A stretch of 64,000 bases of DNA from Granulosicoccus sp964498925 (GCA_964498925.1 CAZCKD010000001.1:1-64000), one strand, 5' to 3'. Positions 9,009 to 18,391 are shown, numbered from the stretch's first letter. Notes: generated by a model not told the origin, from the letters alone. A program made the numbers and translations.

Positions 9009-9847
9009 CAGTGTGCCACCCCCAGATAAGCGTCAATGACTTCCTGACTCGACTGCACTTCAGTTGGCGTACCGTCAGCGATCTTTTTACCGTAATCGAG
9101 TACAACCACCCGATCTGCCAAGTCCATGACCACGCCCATATCGTGTTCGATCAACGCTATGGTGGTGCCAAACTCAGTGTTTAAATCGAGAATGAATCGA
9201 CTCATGTCTTCTTTTTCTTCCAAATTCATTCCGGCCATGGGCTCGTCCAGTAGCAACAACTCCGGCTCCATCGCCATCGCACGGCCCAGCTCCACCCTTT
9301 TTTGCAAGCCATAAGGCAGCTTGCCGACCGGCTGTTTTCGGATGTGAGCAATTTCGAGAAAGTCGATGATTTCTTCAACACGTTTACGATGCTCGATTTC
9401 TTCGTTTCGAGCCGGCCCTACATTAAGCACTTGCCATAAAAAGCCACGTCGCATCTTGAGTGTTCGGCCGGACATAATGTTGTCCAACGTACTCATTCCT
9501 TTGAAAAGTGCGACGTTCTGAAACGTTCGGGCAATGCCTGAAGCGGCAGCCTGGTAAGGCTTCATACGCCGACGCTGTTTACCCCGAAAACGAATGATTC
9601 CTTCTTGCGGATGATAAAAACCATTGATGACATTAAGCATCGACGTTTTACCCGCACCGTTGGGACCAATGATGGCTCGGACCTCACCTTTCATAATATC
9701 GAAAGAGATATCGGAGATGGCCTTAACGCCCCCGAAGGAAAGCGATACATTGTCGACGCGCAACAGCTCCTCGGTAAAACGAGGAATATCTGCCTCTACG
9801 GTTTGCTCCCCACCCTCACCATCGTTTGCCAAGTTGGAGTCTGTCAT
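9008..9847 (-). CDS. Liv-type ABC transporter ATP-binding protein (LivG-like)
   Basis: A 279-residue ABC ATPase. The Walker A motif is GPNGAGKTSM (about residues 61-70). ARTFQNVALFKGMSTLDNIM is the LivG-type Q-loop region. The signature is unusual, LPYGLQKRVELGRAMAMEP, and Walker B is LLLLDEPMAGMN with the switch histidine in IEHDMGVVM. LPYG-x-QKR in place of LSGGQ is normal for LivG. The N-terminus carries an acidic extension of about 28 residues. The start overlaps the synthetase stop (TAATG). It works with the LivF-like subunit. Confidence 0.9.
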   Translation of the reverse strand: MTDSNLANDGEGGEQTVEADIPRFTEELLRVDNVSLSFGGVKAISDISFDIMKGEVRAIIGPNGAGKTSMLNVINGFYHPQEGIIRFRGKQRRRMKPYQAAASGIARTFQNVALFKGMSTLDNIMSGRTLKMRRGFLWQVLNVGPARNEEIEHRKRVEEIIDFLEIAHIRKQPVGKLPYGLQKRVELGRAMAMEPELLLLDEPMAGMNLEEKEDMSRFILDLNTEFGTTIALIEHDMGVVMDLADRVVVLDYGKKIADGTPTEVQSSQEVIDAYLGVAH

Positions 9848-11796
9848 TACGATGCTTTCCGTAATAAATCTGGCTGAGACATATTCCTTAATACAACATC
9901 AGCTTCAATGGTACCTTTGCGCCCATCCTCAAACACAACAGTTGTAGATACGAACTGCGTTTCCTTATCGGAGTACAAAGCATCAATAAGAGGTTCGTAC
10001 CGTTCATTGATAAATTTACGCCTGACTTTCTGGGTTCTTGTCAGCTCCCCATCATCAGCGTCTAATTCTTTGTGGAGAATCAAAAAGCGCTTAATCGTTG
10101 CACCGGCTACACGAGGCTCTGATGCAAGGTCTTCGTTCACTTGCTCGATATGTTTTTCCACCATGTCGTACACCAGCGGATGACCTGCCAGCTCCTGATA
10201 AGAGCCATAAACGATATTGTTTCTCTCCGCCCAGTTGGACACAGCCGTTAAATCAATGTTGATAAACGCTGTTGCAAAATCCCGTTGATCCCCGAACGCC
10301 ACCACCTCTTTAATGGTGGGGAAAAACTTCAACTTGTTTTCAATGTACTTAGGAGGAAAGAGACTGCCATCATTTAATTTGCCAACATCTTTAGCTCTAT
10401 CAATGATGCGTAAGTGCCCGTTGTCATCTATGAAACCGGCATCTCCGGTATATACCCAACCATCAGATGTTTTAGTCGATGCCGTGGCATCATCATTCTG
10501 GTAATACCCTAGAAATACCCCGGGCGAACGGTAGAGCACTTCACCGTTATCATCAATTTTTAATTCCACATCCGGTGACGGTGTACCAACTGTATTTGCA
10601 TCTATTTGTCCGTCAGGTTGAGCGGTAATGTAAACGCTAGCTTCAGTTTGACCGTACAGCTGCTTTAGATTAATACCCAGAGCGCGATAAAAACGAAAAA
10701 TGTCCGGGCCGATGGCTTCGCCCGCTGTATAGGCAACTCTGACCTTCGACATTCCTAGGCGATTTTTTAACGGCCCATAAACAAACCAGTCACCAAGGGT
10801 GTAATGCAACTTCGCCAGTAAGCCAACCTTGTCACCATTGAGGACAGCCTCACCATGTTTACGAGCCACATTGATAAAGTGATCAAACATCGCTCTTTTA
10901 GGCCGACTTGCGTCTTCCATCGCTACAGTGATATTCGTTAACAAGGTTTCGAACACTCGCGGCGGTGCGAAAAAATACGTCGGTGCAATCTCTCTACGAT
11001 CTGCGGTAATAGTATCCAGACTCTCAGGGCAACAAACGCAGTAGCCAGCTGTCAGCGATTGCCCGTAACTGAATACGTGATCTCCCACCCAGGCTAGCGG
11101 CAAGTAGGCAATGGTCTCTTCGGTGTGATCGAGATTGTCAAAATTATTGGCATTAATGGAGGTGATGATCAAATTATTATGAGACAGCATCACGCCTTTC
11201 GGCTTTCCAGTTGTTCCTGAGGTGTACAACATGACGCATAAGTCATCGCTGATGAGCTTATCGATCCCCATTCGCCACTCGACGGCCTGATGAGTGTCGC
11301 GCTCCATGGACTTCTCACCCAGCTTTTGAACATCATCAATAGACTGTATGAACGATGAATCGTAGTCCCTCAATCCTCTCGGCTCGTCAAAAAACAGCTT
11401 CTCTAAGTGTGGAAGCTGCTCTTGGACAGACAAGACTTTATCGACTTGTTCCTGATCCTGGCAGACAGCAAACCGAACACCCGCATGTTCCAGCACGTAC
11501 ACCATTTCTTCCGCCACGGAATCGGAATACATGGGGACCGGAATAGCACCGATGGACTGAATGGCTGAAAACGACCAGTAAAGCTTCGGCCGATTCGCCC
11601 CGATGATCGCCACTTTGTCCCCTGGCTTTAAGCCAAGCTCCTTCAGGCCGATGGCATACCGTTGCACTTCACTACAGATGTCTCCCCAGCTCCACTCCCG
11701 CCAGATACCCATATCCTTATGGCGCATCGCCACACGATTAACATATTGCTCACTGTTTCTGAGCAGATAATGCGGAAGGCTGGGAAGTGTCTGCAT
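9847..11796 (-). CDS. Long-chain acyl-CoA synthetase-like AMP-binding protein
   Basis: A 649-residue adenylate-forming enzyme of the long-chain fatty acyl-CoA synthetase type. The P-loop is MLYTSGTTGKPKGVMLSHNN near residues 190-209. YGQTEAS, GWVYTGDAGFIDDNGHLRIIDRAKD and the late segment GELTRTQKVRRKFI follow, the last holding the region of the C-terminal catalytic lysine. It is the first gene of the importer run and is coupled by one base to the LivG-like gene. Family members activate fatty or aryl acids to CoA thioesters at the membrane. With the downstream importer and PaaK-like ligase it suggests import and activation of one carboxylate class. Exact substrate is not visible. Confidence 0.85.
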   Translation of the reverse strand: MQTLPSLPHYLLRNSEQYVNRVAMRHKDMGIWREWSWGDICSEVQRYAIGLKELGLKPGDKVAIIGANRPKLYWSFSAIQSIGAIPVPMYSDSVAEEMVYVLEHAGVRFAVCQDQEQVDKVLSVQEQLPHLEKLFFDEPRGLRDYDSSFIQSIDDVQKLGEKSMERDTHQAVEWRMGIDKLISDDLCVMLYTSGTTGKPKGVMLSHNNLIITSINANNFDNLDHTEETIAYLPLAWVGDHVFSYGQSLTAGYCVCCPESLDTITADRREIAPTYFFAPPRVFETLLTNITVAMEDASRPKRAMFDHFINVARKHGEAVLNGDKVGLLAKLHYTLGDWFVYGPLKNRLGMSKVRVAYTAGEAIGPDIFRFYRALGINLKQLYGQTEASVYITAQPDGQIDANTVGTPSPDVELKIDDNGEVLYRSPGVFLGYYQNDDATASTKTSDGWVYTGDAGFIDDNGHLRIIDRAKDVGKLNDGSLFPPKYIENKLKFFPTIKEVVAFGDQRDFATAFINIDLTAVSNWAERNNIVYGSYQELAGHPLVYDMVEKHIEQVNEDLASEPRVAGATIKRFLILHKELDADDGELTRTQKVRRKFINERYEPLIDALYSDKETQFVSTTVVFEDGRKGTIEADVVLRNMSQPDLLRKAS

Positions 11797-11816
11797 GACG
11801 ATCAGGTGTTATGAAT

Positions 11817-13133
11817 CTACGGTAACAATACAGCACCTACATTGCCAATGTAAGGGCGTAGTGCTTCCGGCACTTCAACACTGCCATCTTCCTGCTGATA
11901 ATTCTCTAATATCGCAATGAGAGTTCGCCCAACAGCCAGTCCGGATCCGTTCAAGGTGTGCAGCAATTCTGTCTTACGCGTTTCGGGGTCTCTATAACGC
12001 GCCTGCATGCGTCTGGCCTGAAAGTCCGTGCAATTACTGACAGACGATATTTCGCGATACGCCTTCTGTGCCGGCAACCACACCTCGATATCATGCGTCT
12101 TGGCGGCGGCAAAACCGATATCACCACCGCATAGCGTCACCACGCGATAAGGCAGCCCCAGCTTTTGCAGAATCGCCTCGGCATGGCCGGTCATTTGATC
12201 CAGCGCTGCAAACGATTCGTCGGGATGAACAATCTGCACCATCTCTACTTTCTCAAACTGATGCTGACGAATCAAACCTTTGGTATCACGACCGTAGGAT
12301 CCTGCCTCCGATCGGAAACAAGGACTATGGCAGGTGTATTTGATCGGCAACTGCGACACTTCCACAATGCTGTCACGAACAATATTTGTCACTGGCACTT
12401 CGGACGTGGGAATCAGGTAGTAGTCTGTGCCCGATGCCCCTGCTTCTGCTTCAGTTGTTGCGTCTCCCCAGACTAAGCGGAATAAATCCTCTTCGAATTT
12501 AGGGAGCTGGCCGGTACCTTTGAGCGTATCGGTATTAACAATATGAGGAACATTGACTTCCGTGTAGCCGTGCTCCCGAGTATGTGTGTCGAGCATGAGT
12601 TGAGCCAGCGCGCGATGCAATGTCGCTATCTCTCCACGCAACACTGAAAATCGTGATCCGGTCAATTTGGTGGCCGTCTCGAAATCAAGCGAGGCGCGCC
12701 TGCTACCCAAATCAGAATGATCCAGCGGTTCGAAAGAGAATTCCCGCGGCGTTCCTACTTTTCGAATTTCGACATTATCGGATTCATCACGGCCCGGAGG
12801 TACGCTGGCGTCTACGATATTCGGCAACGTCATCAGAATGCCATCAAGCTCGGCCTGGACGTCGCTCAATTTTTTCTTCGCAGCTTCCAGCTCATCGCCC
12901 ATTCGCGAGGTCTCAGCCAGAAGCGGTTCAATATCCTCTCCCCGTGCCTTAGCCTGCCCGATGGATTTTGCCCGGGCATTTCTTTGTGCTTGCAACTCCT
13001 CGCTGTGCTGTTGAAGTTGCTTTCGCTCGCTGTTTAATTTTGTAATCGACTCCTGATCGAGAGTGACATTTCTAACGCTCAAGCGTTCGGCAACGAGAGG
13101 TAATTCGTTTCTAATCAGTTTCGGGTCGAGCAT
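11817..13133 (-). CDS. serS: Seryl-tRNA synthetase
   Basis: A 438-residue class II aminoacyl-tRNA synthetase that charges tRNA-Ser and tRNA-Sec. The N-terminal antiparallel coiled-coil arm, which contacts the long variable arm of the tRNA, spans residues about 28-105 (LNSERKQLQQHSEELQAQR onward). The class II motifs follow: TGQLPKFEEDLF, then FRSEAGSYGRDTKGLIRQHQFEKVE (motif 2), and LNGSGLAVGRTLIAILENYQ (motif 3). It starts MLDPKLIRNE, matching the family. It is preceded by an extended -10 promoter, so it is likely transcribed on its own. The synthetase gene downstream begins 20 bp after the stop. Confidence 0.97.
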   Translation of the reverse strand: MLDPKLIRNELPLVAERLSVRNVTLDQESITKLNSERKQLQQHSEELQAQRNARAKSIGQAKARGEDIEPLLAETSRMGDELEAAKKKLSDVQAELDGILMTLPNIVDASVPPGRDESDNVEIRKVGTPREFSFEPLDHSDLGSRRASLDFETATKLTGSRFSVLRGEIATLHRALAQLMLDTHTREHGYTEVNVPHIVNTDTLKGTGQLPKFEEDLFRLVWGDATTEAEAGASGTDYYLIPTSEVPVTNIVRDSIVEVSQLPIKYTCHSPCFRSEAGSYGRDTKGLIRQHQFEKVEMVQIVHPDESFAALDQMTGHAEAILQKLGLPYRVVTLCGGDIGFAAAKTHDIEVWLPAQKAYREISSVSNCTDFQARRMQARYRDPETRKTELLHTLNGSGLAVGRTLIAILENYQQEDGSVEVPEALRPYIGNVGAVLLP

Positions 13134-13213
13134 GCGCTATTTTGGTCTCGAGAGGTTTACGACAAGTCGGAGCCACCGCCTACCGGAAGGCTGCAGCAAT
13201 ATTTAATTTAAAG

Positions 13214-13222
13214 AGTATATCA
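13214..13222 (-). promoter_or_regulatory. Candidate extended -10 promoter for serS
   Basis: The minus strand reads TGATATACT, an extended -10 (TG-n-TATACT), about 80 bases upstream of the serS start. No good -35 is visible at the right distance, as is common for extended -10 promoters. Confidence 0.4.
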
Positions 13223-13257
13223 GCGCTCTGGATTATCGTTGCCAGCTGCTGACTTCC

Positions 13258-13650
13258 TCAAGAACTTGAAACAATAGAGTGTGCTACTCCGGCACCGATA
13301 AATACAGCAAGCAGGGAGAACACGACATTCAGGGTGATGTTTAGTGCAGCAACCGCCAAGTTGCCGCTCTCAAGCAAACGTAGGGTTTCGACCGAAAACG
13401 CTGAAAACGTAGTGAACGCCCCGAGGAACCCGACGATCAGCATCAAATGAACCGGACTACCTAACAGTCCTTTGTGAAGAAACCAGGTTGCCAGCAATCC
13501 GGCAACAAAAGAGCCCGCGACGTTCACACTCAGAGTGGCATACGGGAACGGGGAGTCAGCCCGAGCTAACAGTAAGCCGACGGAGTACCGTGAACAAGCT
13601 CCCAAAGCACCACCAAGACCGACAAAGGCAACACTACTGAACAAATTCAT
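13258..13650 (-). CDS. fluC: Fluoride ion channel FluC (CrcB)
   Basis: A 130-residue, four-helix membrane protein that exports fluoride as an antiparallel dimer. Visible family features are GGALGACSRYSVG near the N-terminus, NVAGSFVAGLLATWF and the GFLGAFTTFSAFSVET signature with its Phe-box residues and the T-T-F-S stretch. The ATG at 13650 is chosen because it gives the family length (about 125) and starts just before the first helix. The open frame extends further upstream, but that would run into the divergent DUF4124 gene. No fluoride riboswitch fits in the 54-bp gap upstream. Confidence 0.92.
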   Translation of the reverse strand: MNLFSSVAFVGLGGALGACSRYSVGLLLARADSPFPYATLSVNVAGSFVAGLLATWFLHKGLLGSPVHLMLIVGFLGAFTTFSAFSVETLRLLESGNLAVAALNITLNVVFSLLAVFIGAGVAHSIVSSS

Positions 13651-13704
13651 GGGCACCGACCTTGCATCAAAAGATACCAAGACTTTAGCGCAATCTTTCT
13701 GATT

Positions 13705-14292
13705 ATGATCCGTCGAATCCACCTAGGACTGTTAGTGATCGCCTGCTGCGGCAGCGCATTCGCACAACCATTGTATAAGTGGACTGAAGCGGATGGCTCC
13801 ATCACTTTTTCGCCGGAGAAACCACCGGCGTCTGTAGATTTCGAGGTTATCAATACCTCCGACAGTATGGTGCCCAGCACCATCCACAGCCGGGCTTCTG
13901 CCAATACCACCCTTTCACCGGCATCGGATGGCAGCCAGGGCATCTCTCAAATCTCGTTTTCCAACCCAAACTCGAATGAGCAATCAGATTCAAAAGTGAT
14001 CCCTATAGAATTTGGCGGTTCTAACGCCAGATCTCAGAGCCTTTATTCCTCTGATTCGGGCCAACAAGCCCCATCGGGTATTGAATCGATGAGTTTTGGC
14101 AGCCAATCAGCGCAACGCCTTGCCGCAGCAGCTCACACAGCTAACAGGCAACATCGATGTGATGATTTGAAAAAGCGCGTCGTGTCTTTGGAGCGCCGTA
14201 TGCGTGCGAAGCTCACCGCGGAAGATATGGATAACACGGTCATTCACATGACCAAATACCAGAGAGCCTTCGATCAGGATTGCGTGAAGTAG
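13705..14292 (+). CDS. DUF4124 domain-containing exported protein
   Basis: A 195-residue secreted protein. The first 20 residues form a signal peptide (MIRRIHLGLLVIACCGSAFA). The mature start QPLYKWTEADGSITFSPEKPP is the DUF4124 motif, a short beta-structured module found after the signal peptide in many proteobacterial envelope proteins. The middle (about 60-140) is Ser/Gln-rich and probably disordered. The C-terminus has a two-cysteine helical part (HRCDDLKKRVVSLERRMRAK and QDCVK). It is divergent from fluC. Its last 19 bases overlap the end of the convergent DUF1249 gene. Function unknown. Confidence 0.8.
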   Translation: MIRRIHLGLLVIACCGSAFAQPLYKWTEADGSITFSPEKPPASVDFEVINTSDSMVPSTIHSRASANTTLSPASDGSQGISQISFSNPNSNEQSDSKVIPIEFGGSNARSQSLYSSDSGQQAPSGIESMSFGSQSAQRLAAAAHTANRQHRCDDLKKRVVSLERRMRAKLTAEDMDNTVIHMTKYQRAFDQDCVK

Positions 14293-14759
14293 ACGGGAGA
14301 CTTAGTCTCAAGATCGATCTGTTGGGTCGAGAAATGATGACCCTGCCGAATACAATATCCCAGCCACTTATTCAAAAAGCGGTTTAAGCGCCATCCCTCA
14401 TCAAGGTCTCGAGTTCGCCGAACTTCGAGCCGTCCCTCCGGCATTAATCCGCTCATCACTTCGCACGATCTGGCGTCGTGATAAAGACGAATGGACAAAT
14501 CGGGTTCACGATCCGAGCGTCCTCTGGTGGATTCCAAAAATCGATAAGTCAGATTGAACGTTGTCGTATAACGATTATGACTATCCAGGGTAAGTTCCAG
14601 TGGCATAGCTTCTGGTGCTTGAGATACAAAGACCCCCGGTTCCATCTCCCTTAATTCAGGCACTAGCAAACGGATAAGCACATAGTTCTTTTCATACAGC
14701 TCCATGAGCGCAGAAAAGCGACCACTGGTTTTTGGACGATGGAGTAATGCGTTATACAT
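14274..14759 (-). CDS. DUF1249 (YqiB-like) family protein
   Basis: A 161-residue cytoplasmic protein with the features of the DUF1249/YqiB family: LMELYEKNYVLIRLLVPELRE at residues about 17-37, TYRFLESTRGRSDREPDLSIRLYHDARSCEV in the middle and a C-terminal NRFLNKWLGYCIRQGH. The family is commonly next to nudF and cpdA in gammaproteobacteria. Here nudF lies 40 kb away, so the link is broken. It converges on the DUF4124 gene with a 19-bp overlap. Function is not established. Confidence 0.85.
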   Translation of the reverse strand: MYNALLHRPKTSGRFSALMELYEKNYVLIRLLVPELREMEPGVFVSQAPEAMPLELTLDSHNRYTTTFNLTYRFLESTRGRSDREPDLSIRLYHDARSCEVMSGLMPEGRLEVRRTRDLDEGWRLNRFLNKWLGYCIRQGHHFSTQQIDLETKSPVYFTQS

Positions 14760-14837
14760 CCGGACTATTATGGTTGGGGAATCCGGTCAGTACAATCTTT
14801 GTGTTGGAAAATTAAGAACGCACATTGCGAGTATTAT

Positions 14838-14889
14838 TTGACGGCGTTGGCAAAACTCTTGTAATCCTGCCCTCGAGTCGCCATATAAT
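14838..14889 (+). promoter_or_regulatory. Candidate sigma-70 promoter region of infA
   Basis: TTGACG (14838-14843), a 16-bp spacer and TGTAAT (14860-14865) make a reasonable promoter. A second perfect TATAAT lies at 14884-14889 with only a weak TTGTAA 19 bp upstream of it. Either would give a leader of roughly 110-135 bases before infA. Confidence 0.4.
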
Positions 14890-15006
14890 CGCCGTGTTTA
14901 GCTCAATTAGTCGCTGTACACATTCGCCCTTGCCCGTTTTGACTGGCATAATGGCGGCACTTGCGGGCATGATCGCCCCTATTGATAAAGGCTTAACTGA
15001 GAATTA

Positions 15007-15225
15007 ATGGCTAAAGAAGAACCCATAGAAATGGAAGGCGTCGTTGTTGACACTCTTCCTAACACCATGTTCCGAGTTGAACTCGAAAACGGACATGTCG
15101 TCACTGCGCATATCTCCGGAAAAATGCGAAAGCACTACATACGTATCCTGACAGGTGACAAAGTCACTGTTCAGATGACGCCTTACGATTTGACGAAGGG
15201 TCGAATCACCTACAGAAGTCGTTAA
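15007..15225 (+). CDS. infA: Translation initiation factor IF-1
   Basis: A 72-residue S1-like OB-fold protein. MAKEEPIEMEGVVVDTLPNTMFRVELENGHVV and the C-terminal PYDLTKGRITYRSR match bacterial IF-1 in length and sequence. IF-1 occupies the A site of the 30S subunit during initiation and modulates IF-2 and IF-3. It is monocistronic: it has its own upstream promoter region and is followed 12 bp after the stop by a bidirectional terminator separating it from clpA. Confidence 0.98.
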   Translation: MAKEEPIEMEGVVVDTLPNTMFRVELENGHVVTAHISGKMRKHYIRILTGDKVTVQMTPYDLTKGRITYRSR

Positions 15226-15230
15226 GAACT

Positions 15231-15270
15231 CAAAAAAAAAGCCATCCGGTCTTCAACCGGATGGCTTTCT
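15231..15270. terminator. Bidirectional terminator between infA and clpA
   Basis: AAAGCCATCCGGT (15238-15250) pairs perfectly with ACCGGATGGCTTT (15256-15268) around a 5-base loop. An A-run on the left (15232-15240) gives a U-tract to the minus-strand transcript of clpA, and TTTCT on the right serves infA. Both convergent transcripts could end here. Confidence 0.9.
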
Positions 15271-15304
15271 GATTGACGCCCACAATTCGGGGCTAGAGCA
15301 ACGG

Positions 15305-17581
15305 CTAGACCGTCGCCTCCTTACTTTCCTTACTCTCGAATTCAAACGCCAGGTCGCCTTTCTCATCAAGGATGACTCGCACTCTTCCGCCGCGACTCAG
15401 CTTGCCGAATAGGATCTCATCGGCCAGATGCTTTTTAACGTTCTCGCTGATTAAGCGAGACATTGGACGGGCACCCATCTGAGCATCGAACCCATGCTCT
15501 GCCAACCAAGCCTTGGCTTCGTCATTAAAGTCGATAGACACGTTCTTCTCTTCAAGTTGTGCTTCCAATTCGATGATGAATTTATCAACAACGTTAAGGA
15601 TGATGCTCTTGTCCAGCGCTTTGAATTGAATAATGGCATCCAGACGATTTCGGAATTCTGGTGTGAAGAGTTTCTTAACTGCTTCATTACCATCCGAGCT
15701 GTGATCCTGCTGCGTAAAGCCCATCGTCGTTCGTGACAAGGATTCCGCACCGGCGTTGGTTGTCATCACCAGAATAATATTTCGGAAATCTGCTTTACGA
15801 CCATTGTTATCCGTCAAGGTACCGTGGTCCATAACCTGTAACAGTAGATTGAAAACATCCGGATGAGCCTTTTCGATCTCATCGAGCAAAATCACTGCAT
15901 GCGGGTTCTGAATGACCGCGTCGGTCAGTAAACCGCCCTGATCGAAACCGACATACCCTGGAGGCGCACCGATCAATCGAGAGACCGTGTGACGCTCGAG
16001 ATACTCGGACATGTCAAATCGAATGAATTCGATACCCATGATATTCGACAGCTGCTTGGTGACTTCTGTTTTACCAACACCTGTGGGACCTGCAAAAAGA
16101 AAACTTCCGATTGGCTTGTCTTGAGGACCCAAACCCGATCGAGACATCTTTATCGCAGCGCCTAAAGCGTCGATGGCTTCATCCTGGCCAAATACCAACA
16201 TACGTAAGTCTCTAGAAAGCGTCTTGAGCTTATCCATATCAGTCGAAGAGACACTCTTTTCAGGTATTCGGGCAATCTTGGCAACGATCGCTTCGATATC
16301 CTTAACAGTGATCTGCTTCTTGCCTTTTGTTGTCACACCTTTCACGCGGTGGTTAGCACCGGCTTCATCAATGACATCAATAGCTTTATCCGGGAGGAAT
16401 CGATCATTGATATAACGACCCGATAGCTCAGCTGCCGTTTTCAGAGCATTGTTTGAGTATTTTACTTCGTGGAAATCTTCATATCGGGACTTAAGCCCTT
16501 TGAGGATTTCGAATGTCTGGTCAATAGATGGCTCTGTGACATCAATTTTTTGGAAACGTCTGGATAGCGCGCGGTCCTTTTCAAAAATGCCGCGATATTC
16601 CTGATAGGTGGTTGAACCAATGCATTTTAGTTCTCCCGTGGCCAACATCGGCTTGATGAGGTTTGAGGCATCCATGACGCCACCCGAGGCAGCACCCGCA
16701 CCGATAATGGTGTGGATCTCGTCAATAAAGAGAATTGCACCCTCTTCTTTCTTTAACTGATTGAGAATGCCCTTTAAACGCTTCTCAAAGTCACCGCGAT
16801 ATTTAGTGCCTGCGACTAGAGCGCCCAAGTCCAACGAATAAATGATGGAATCTGATAATACGGAAGGCACTTCACCGTCAACGATTTTCTTCGCCAGACC
16901 TTCAGCGATAGCAGTTTTTCCGACACCGGCCTCACCGACCAGCAATGGATTGTTCTTTCGACGACGACACAAGACCTGGGATGCCCGCTCGACCTCATGA
17001 TCACGGCCAATTAGCGGATCGATTTCACCAGCCTGCGCTTTCGCATTTAAGTTAGTTGCGTACTTATCCAACGGCTTGGCATCGTTTTCAGCCTCTTCGG
17101 CACCGTATTCACCTGCGCTGTCTTCTGACTCTTCCGCTTCTTCGTCTGAATTTTTCGCGATACCGTGCGAGATGTAATTAACGACATCCAGACGAGTAAT
17201 ATTTTGTTTGTTGAGTAGGTAGACCGTTTGAGAATCCTGCTCGCCAAAGATAGCAACCAGAACGTTAGCGCCTGTCACCTCTTTTTTGCCCGAGCTCTGG
17301 ACATGAAATACGGCGCGTTGCAAAACACGCTGAAAGCCAAGTGTAGGCTGGGTTTCACGCGTATCGTTTTCGTCCAGTAGTGGGGTATTTTCATCGACGA
17401 AGCTGTCCAGCTCATCGCGCAGCGTTTCTAAGTCGCCACCGCAAGCACGCAGTACCTGCGCAGCCGTAGGATTATCGATGAGAGCAAGCAACAGGTGCTC
17501 AACAGTCATGAACTCGAATCTTCGAGCACGTGCCTCTTTGAACGCGTTGTTGAGAGTAAATTCCAGCTCTTTGCTAAGCAT
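15305..17581 (-). CDS. clpA: ATP-dependent Clp protease ATP-binding subunit ClpA
   Basis: A 758-residue double-AAA+ unfoldase that feeds substrates to ClpP. The N-domain (about 1-145) starts MLSKELEFTLNNAFKEARARR, then an acidic Glu-rich linker (about 140-170). D1 Walker A is GEAGVGKTAIAEGLA (about 217-231) with LFIDEIHTIIGAG. D2 Walker A is GPTGVGKTEVTKQL (about 497-510) with VILLDEIEKAHPDVFNLLLQ. The ClpP-docking loop is present at FKALDK-type positions in the C-terminal part, and there is no ClpB middle coiled coil. clpS, 114 bp upstream, encodes its adaptor. Transcription ends at the shared terminator with infA. Confidence 0.97.
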   Translation of the reverse strand: MLSKELEFTLNNAFKEARARRFEFMTVEHLLLALIDNPTAAQVLRACGGDLETLRDELDSFVDENTPLLDENDTRETQPTLGFQRVLQRAVFHVQSSGKKEVTGANVLVAIFGEQDSQTVYLLNKQNITRLDVVNYISHGIAKNSDEEAEESEDSAGEYGAEEAENDAKPLDKYATNLNAKAQAGEIDPLIGRDHEVERASQVLCRRRKNNPLLVGEAGVGKTAIAEGLAKKIVDGEVPSVLSDSIIYSLDLGALVAGTKYRGDFEKRLKGILNQLKKEEGAILFIDEIHTIIGAGAASGGVMDASNLIKPMLATGELKCIGSTTYQEYRGIFEKDRALSRRFQKIDVTEPSIDQTFEILKGLKSRYEDFHEVKYSNNALKTAAELSGRYINDRFLPDKAIDVIDEAGANHRVKGVTTKGKKQITVKDIEAIVAKIARIPEKSVSSTDMDKLKTLSRDLRMLVFGQDEAIDALGAAIKMSRSGLGPQDKPIGSFLFAGPTGVGKTEVTKQLSNIMGIEFIRFDMSEYLERHTVSRLIGAPPGYVGFDQGGLLTDAVIQNPHAVILLDEIEKAHPDVFNLLLQVMDHGTLTDNNGRKADFRNIILVMTTNAGAESLSRTTMGFTQQDHSSDGNEAVKKLFTPEFRNRLDAIIQFKALDKSIILNVVDKFIIELEAQLEEKNVSIDFNDEAKAWLAEHGFDAQMGARPMSRLISENVKKHLADEILFGKLSRGGRVRVILDEKGDLAFEFESKESKEATV

Positions 17582-17695
17582 TATCTATTTCGTCCGCTCT
17601 TGAAACTTTAAAGTGCACCGATAGTTCATTGATTGGGTACACGACCGATTTCGAAAAATTACCTGTTAGTCCGAAGCAATAGCAAGTTCGTTCCG

Positions 17696-18013
17696 TTACA
17701 CCTTTTCCATTTCGCACAACAAAGGATGCTTGCGCTCTCTGGCCAGTTGTGTCACCTGCGCCACTTTTGTTTCGGCTATCTCCCGGGTAAATACGCCACA
17801 AACGCCCTTTCCTTTCTGATGAACATGCAGCATGACACGTGTCGCCTGCTCCCTGTCCAAACTGAAAAAGACCTCCAATATTTCAACCACGAACTCCATC
17901 GGGGTGTAATCGTCGTTCAGCAACACTACCTGCCAAAGTGGCGGCTTCGCCAGCTTGGGCTTTGCTGTTTCGACGGCTATGCCATCCTCGAAATTCGTAT
18001 CTTCTTCACTCAT
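17696..18013 (-). CDS. clpS: ATP-dependent Clp protease adaptor ClpS
   Basis: A 105-residue adaptor that delivers N-degron substrates to ClpA. The binding-pocket region WQVVLLNDDYTPMEFVVEIL (about 28-47), ATRVMLHVHQKGKGVCGVF and the C-terminal HPLLCEMEKV are diagnostic: D-D-Y-T-P-M-E-F and the H in MLHVHQ line the N-end-rule pocket. The acidic N-terminal tail is the part that engages ClpA. It precedes clpA by 114 bp, the usual gammaproteobacterial order. Confidence 0.97.
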   Translation of the reverse strand: MSEEDTNFEDGIAVETAKPKLAKPPLWQVVLLNDDYTPMEFVVEILEVFFSLDREQATRVMLHVHQKGKGVCGVFTREIAETKVAQVTQLARERKHPLLCEMEKV

Positions 18014-18391
18014 TACTAAATCTTCCGCGGGATCGATCGGTGGAAACTTTAAATATTACCCATCACTAGTACGTAAAAAACCAGGGACAAGTGTCACGAT
18101 CACGCTGCCTGGAACAATCGCAATATTCATACCCCAATAAGGTAGTGACTGATTGAGGTAACTCAATTGATCACGACAGCGAAATGTGACACCCATAACT
18201 TACTCTGAGACGCTCCAAAAGTGTAGCTTTGAAGCGCACCTAAAAAGGAGACAAATAACACTGTTTCAGAAAGAATAGACGACCAGGTCTGCAGTGCGGG
18301 ATTACGTGCTTCTCAAATGCAGGTTACGTGGCGTCGGAAGGGGTAGATCAGGCCTCACGATACGGTAAGGCGAAGTCGAGAATATAGGGCT
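18014..18391. other. Intergenic region upstream of clpS (378 bp)
   Basis: No convincing gene is seen here. It must hold the clpS promoter on the minus strand and the 3' end of the polysaccharide operon. The only clear structure is the palindrome ATTGAG-GTAA-CTCAAT at 18152-18167, a possible operator. A 24-codon minus-strand open frame ending near 18058 has no supporting evidence. No T-rich terminator follows the ligase gene. Confidence 0.5.

Noticed and set aside
13651..13704. Fluoride riboswitch before fluC
   Set aside because: Only 54 bp separate fluC from the divergent gene and the riboswitch core motifs are not seen.
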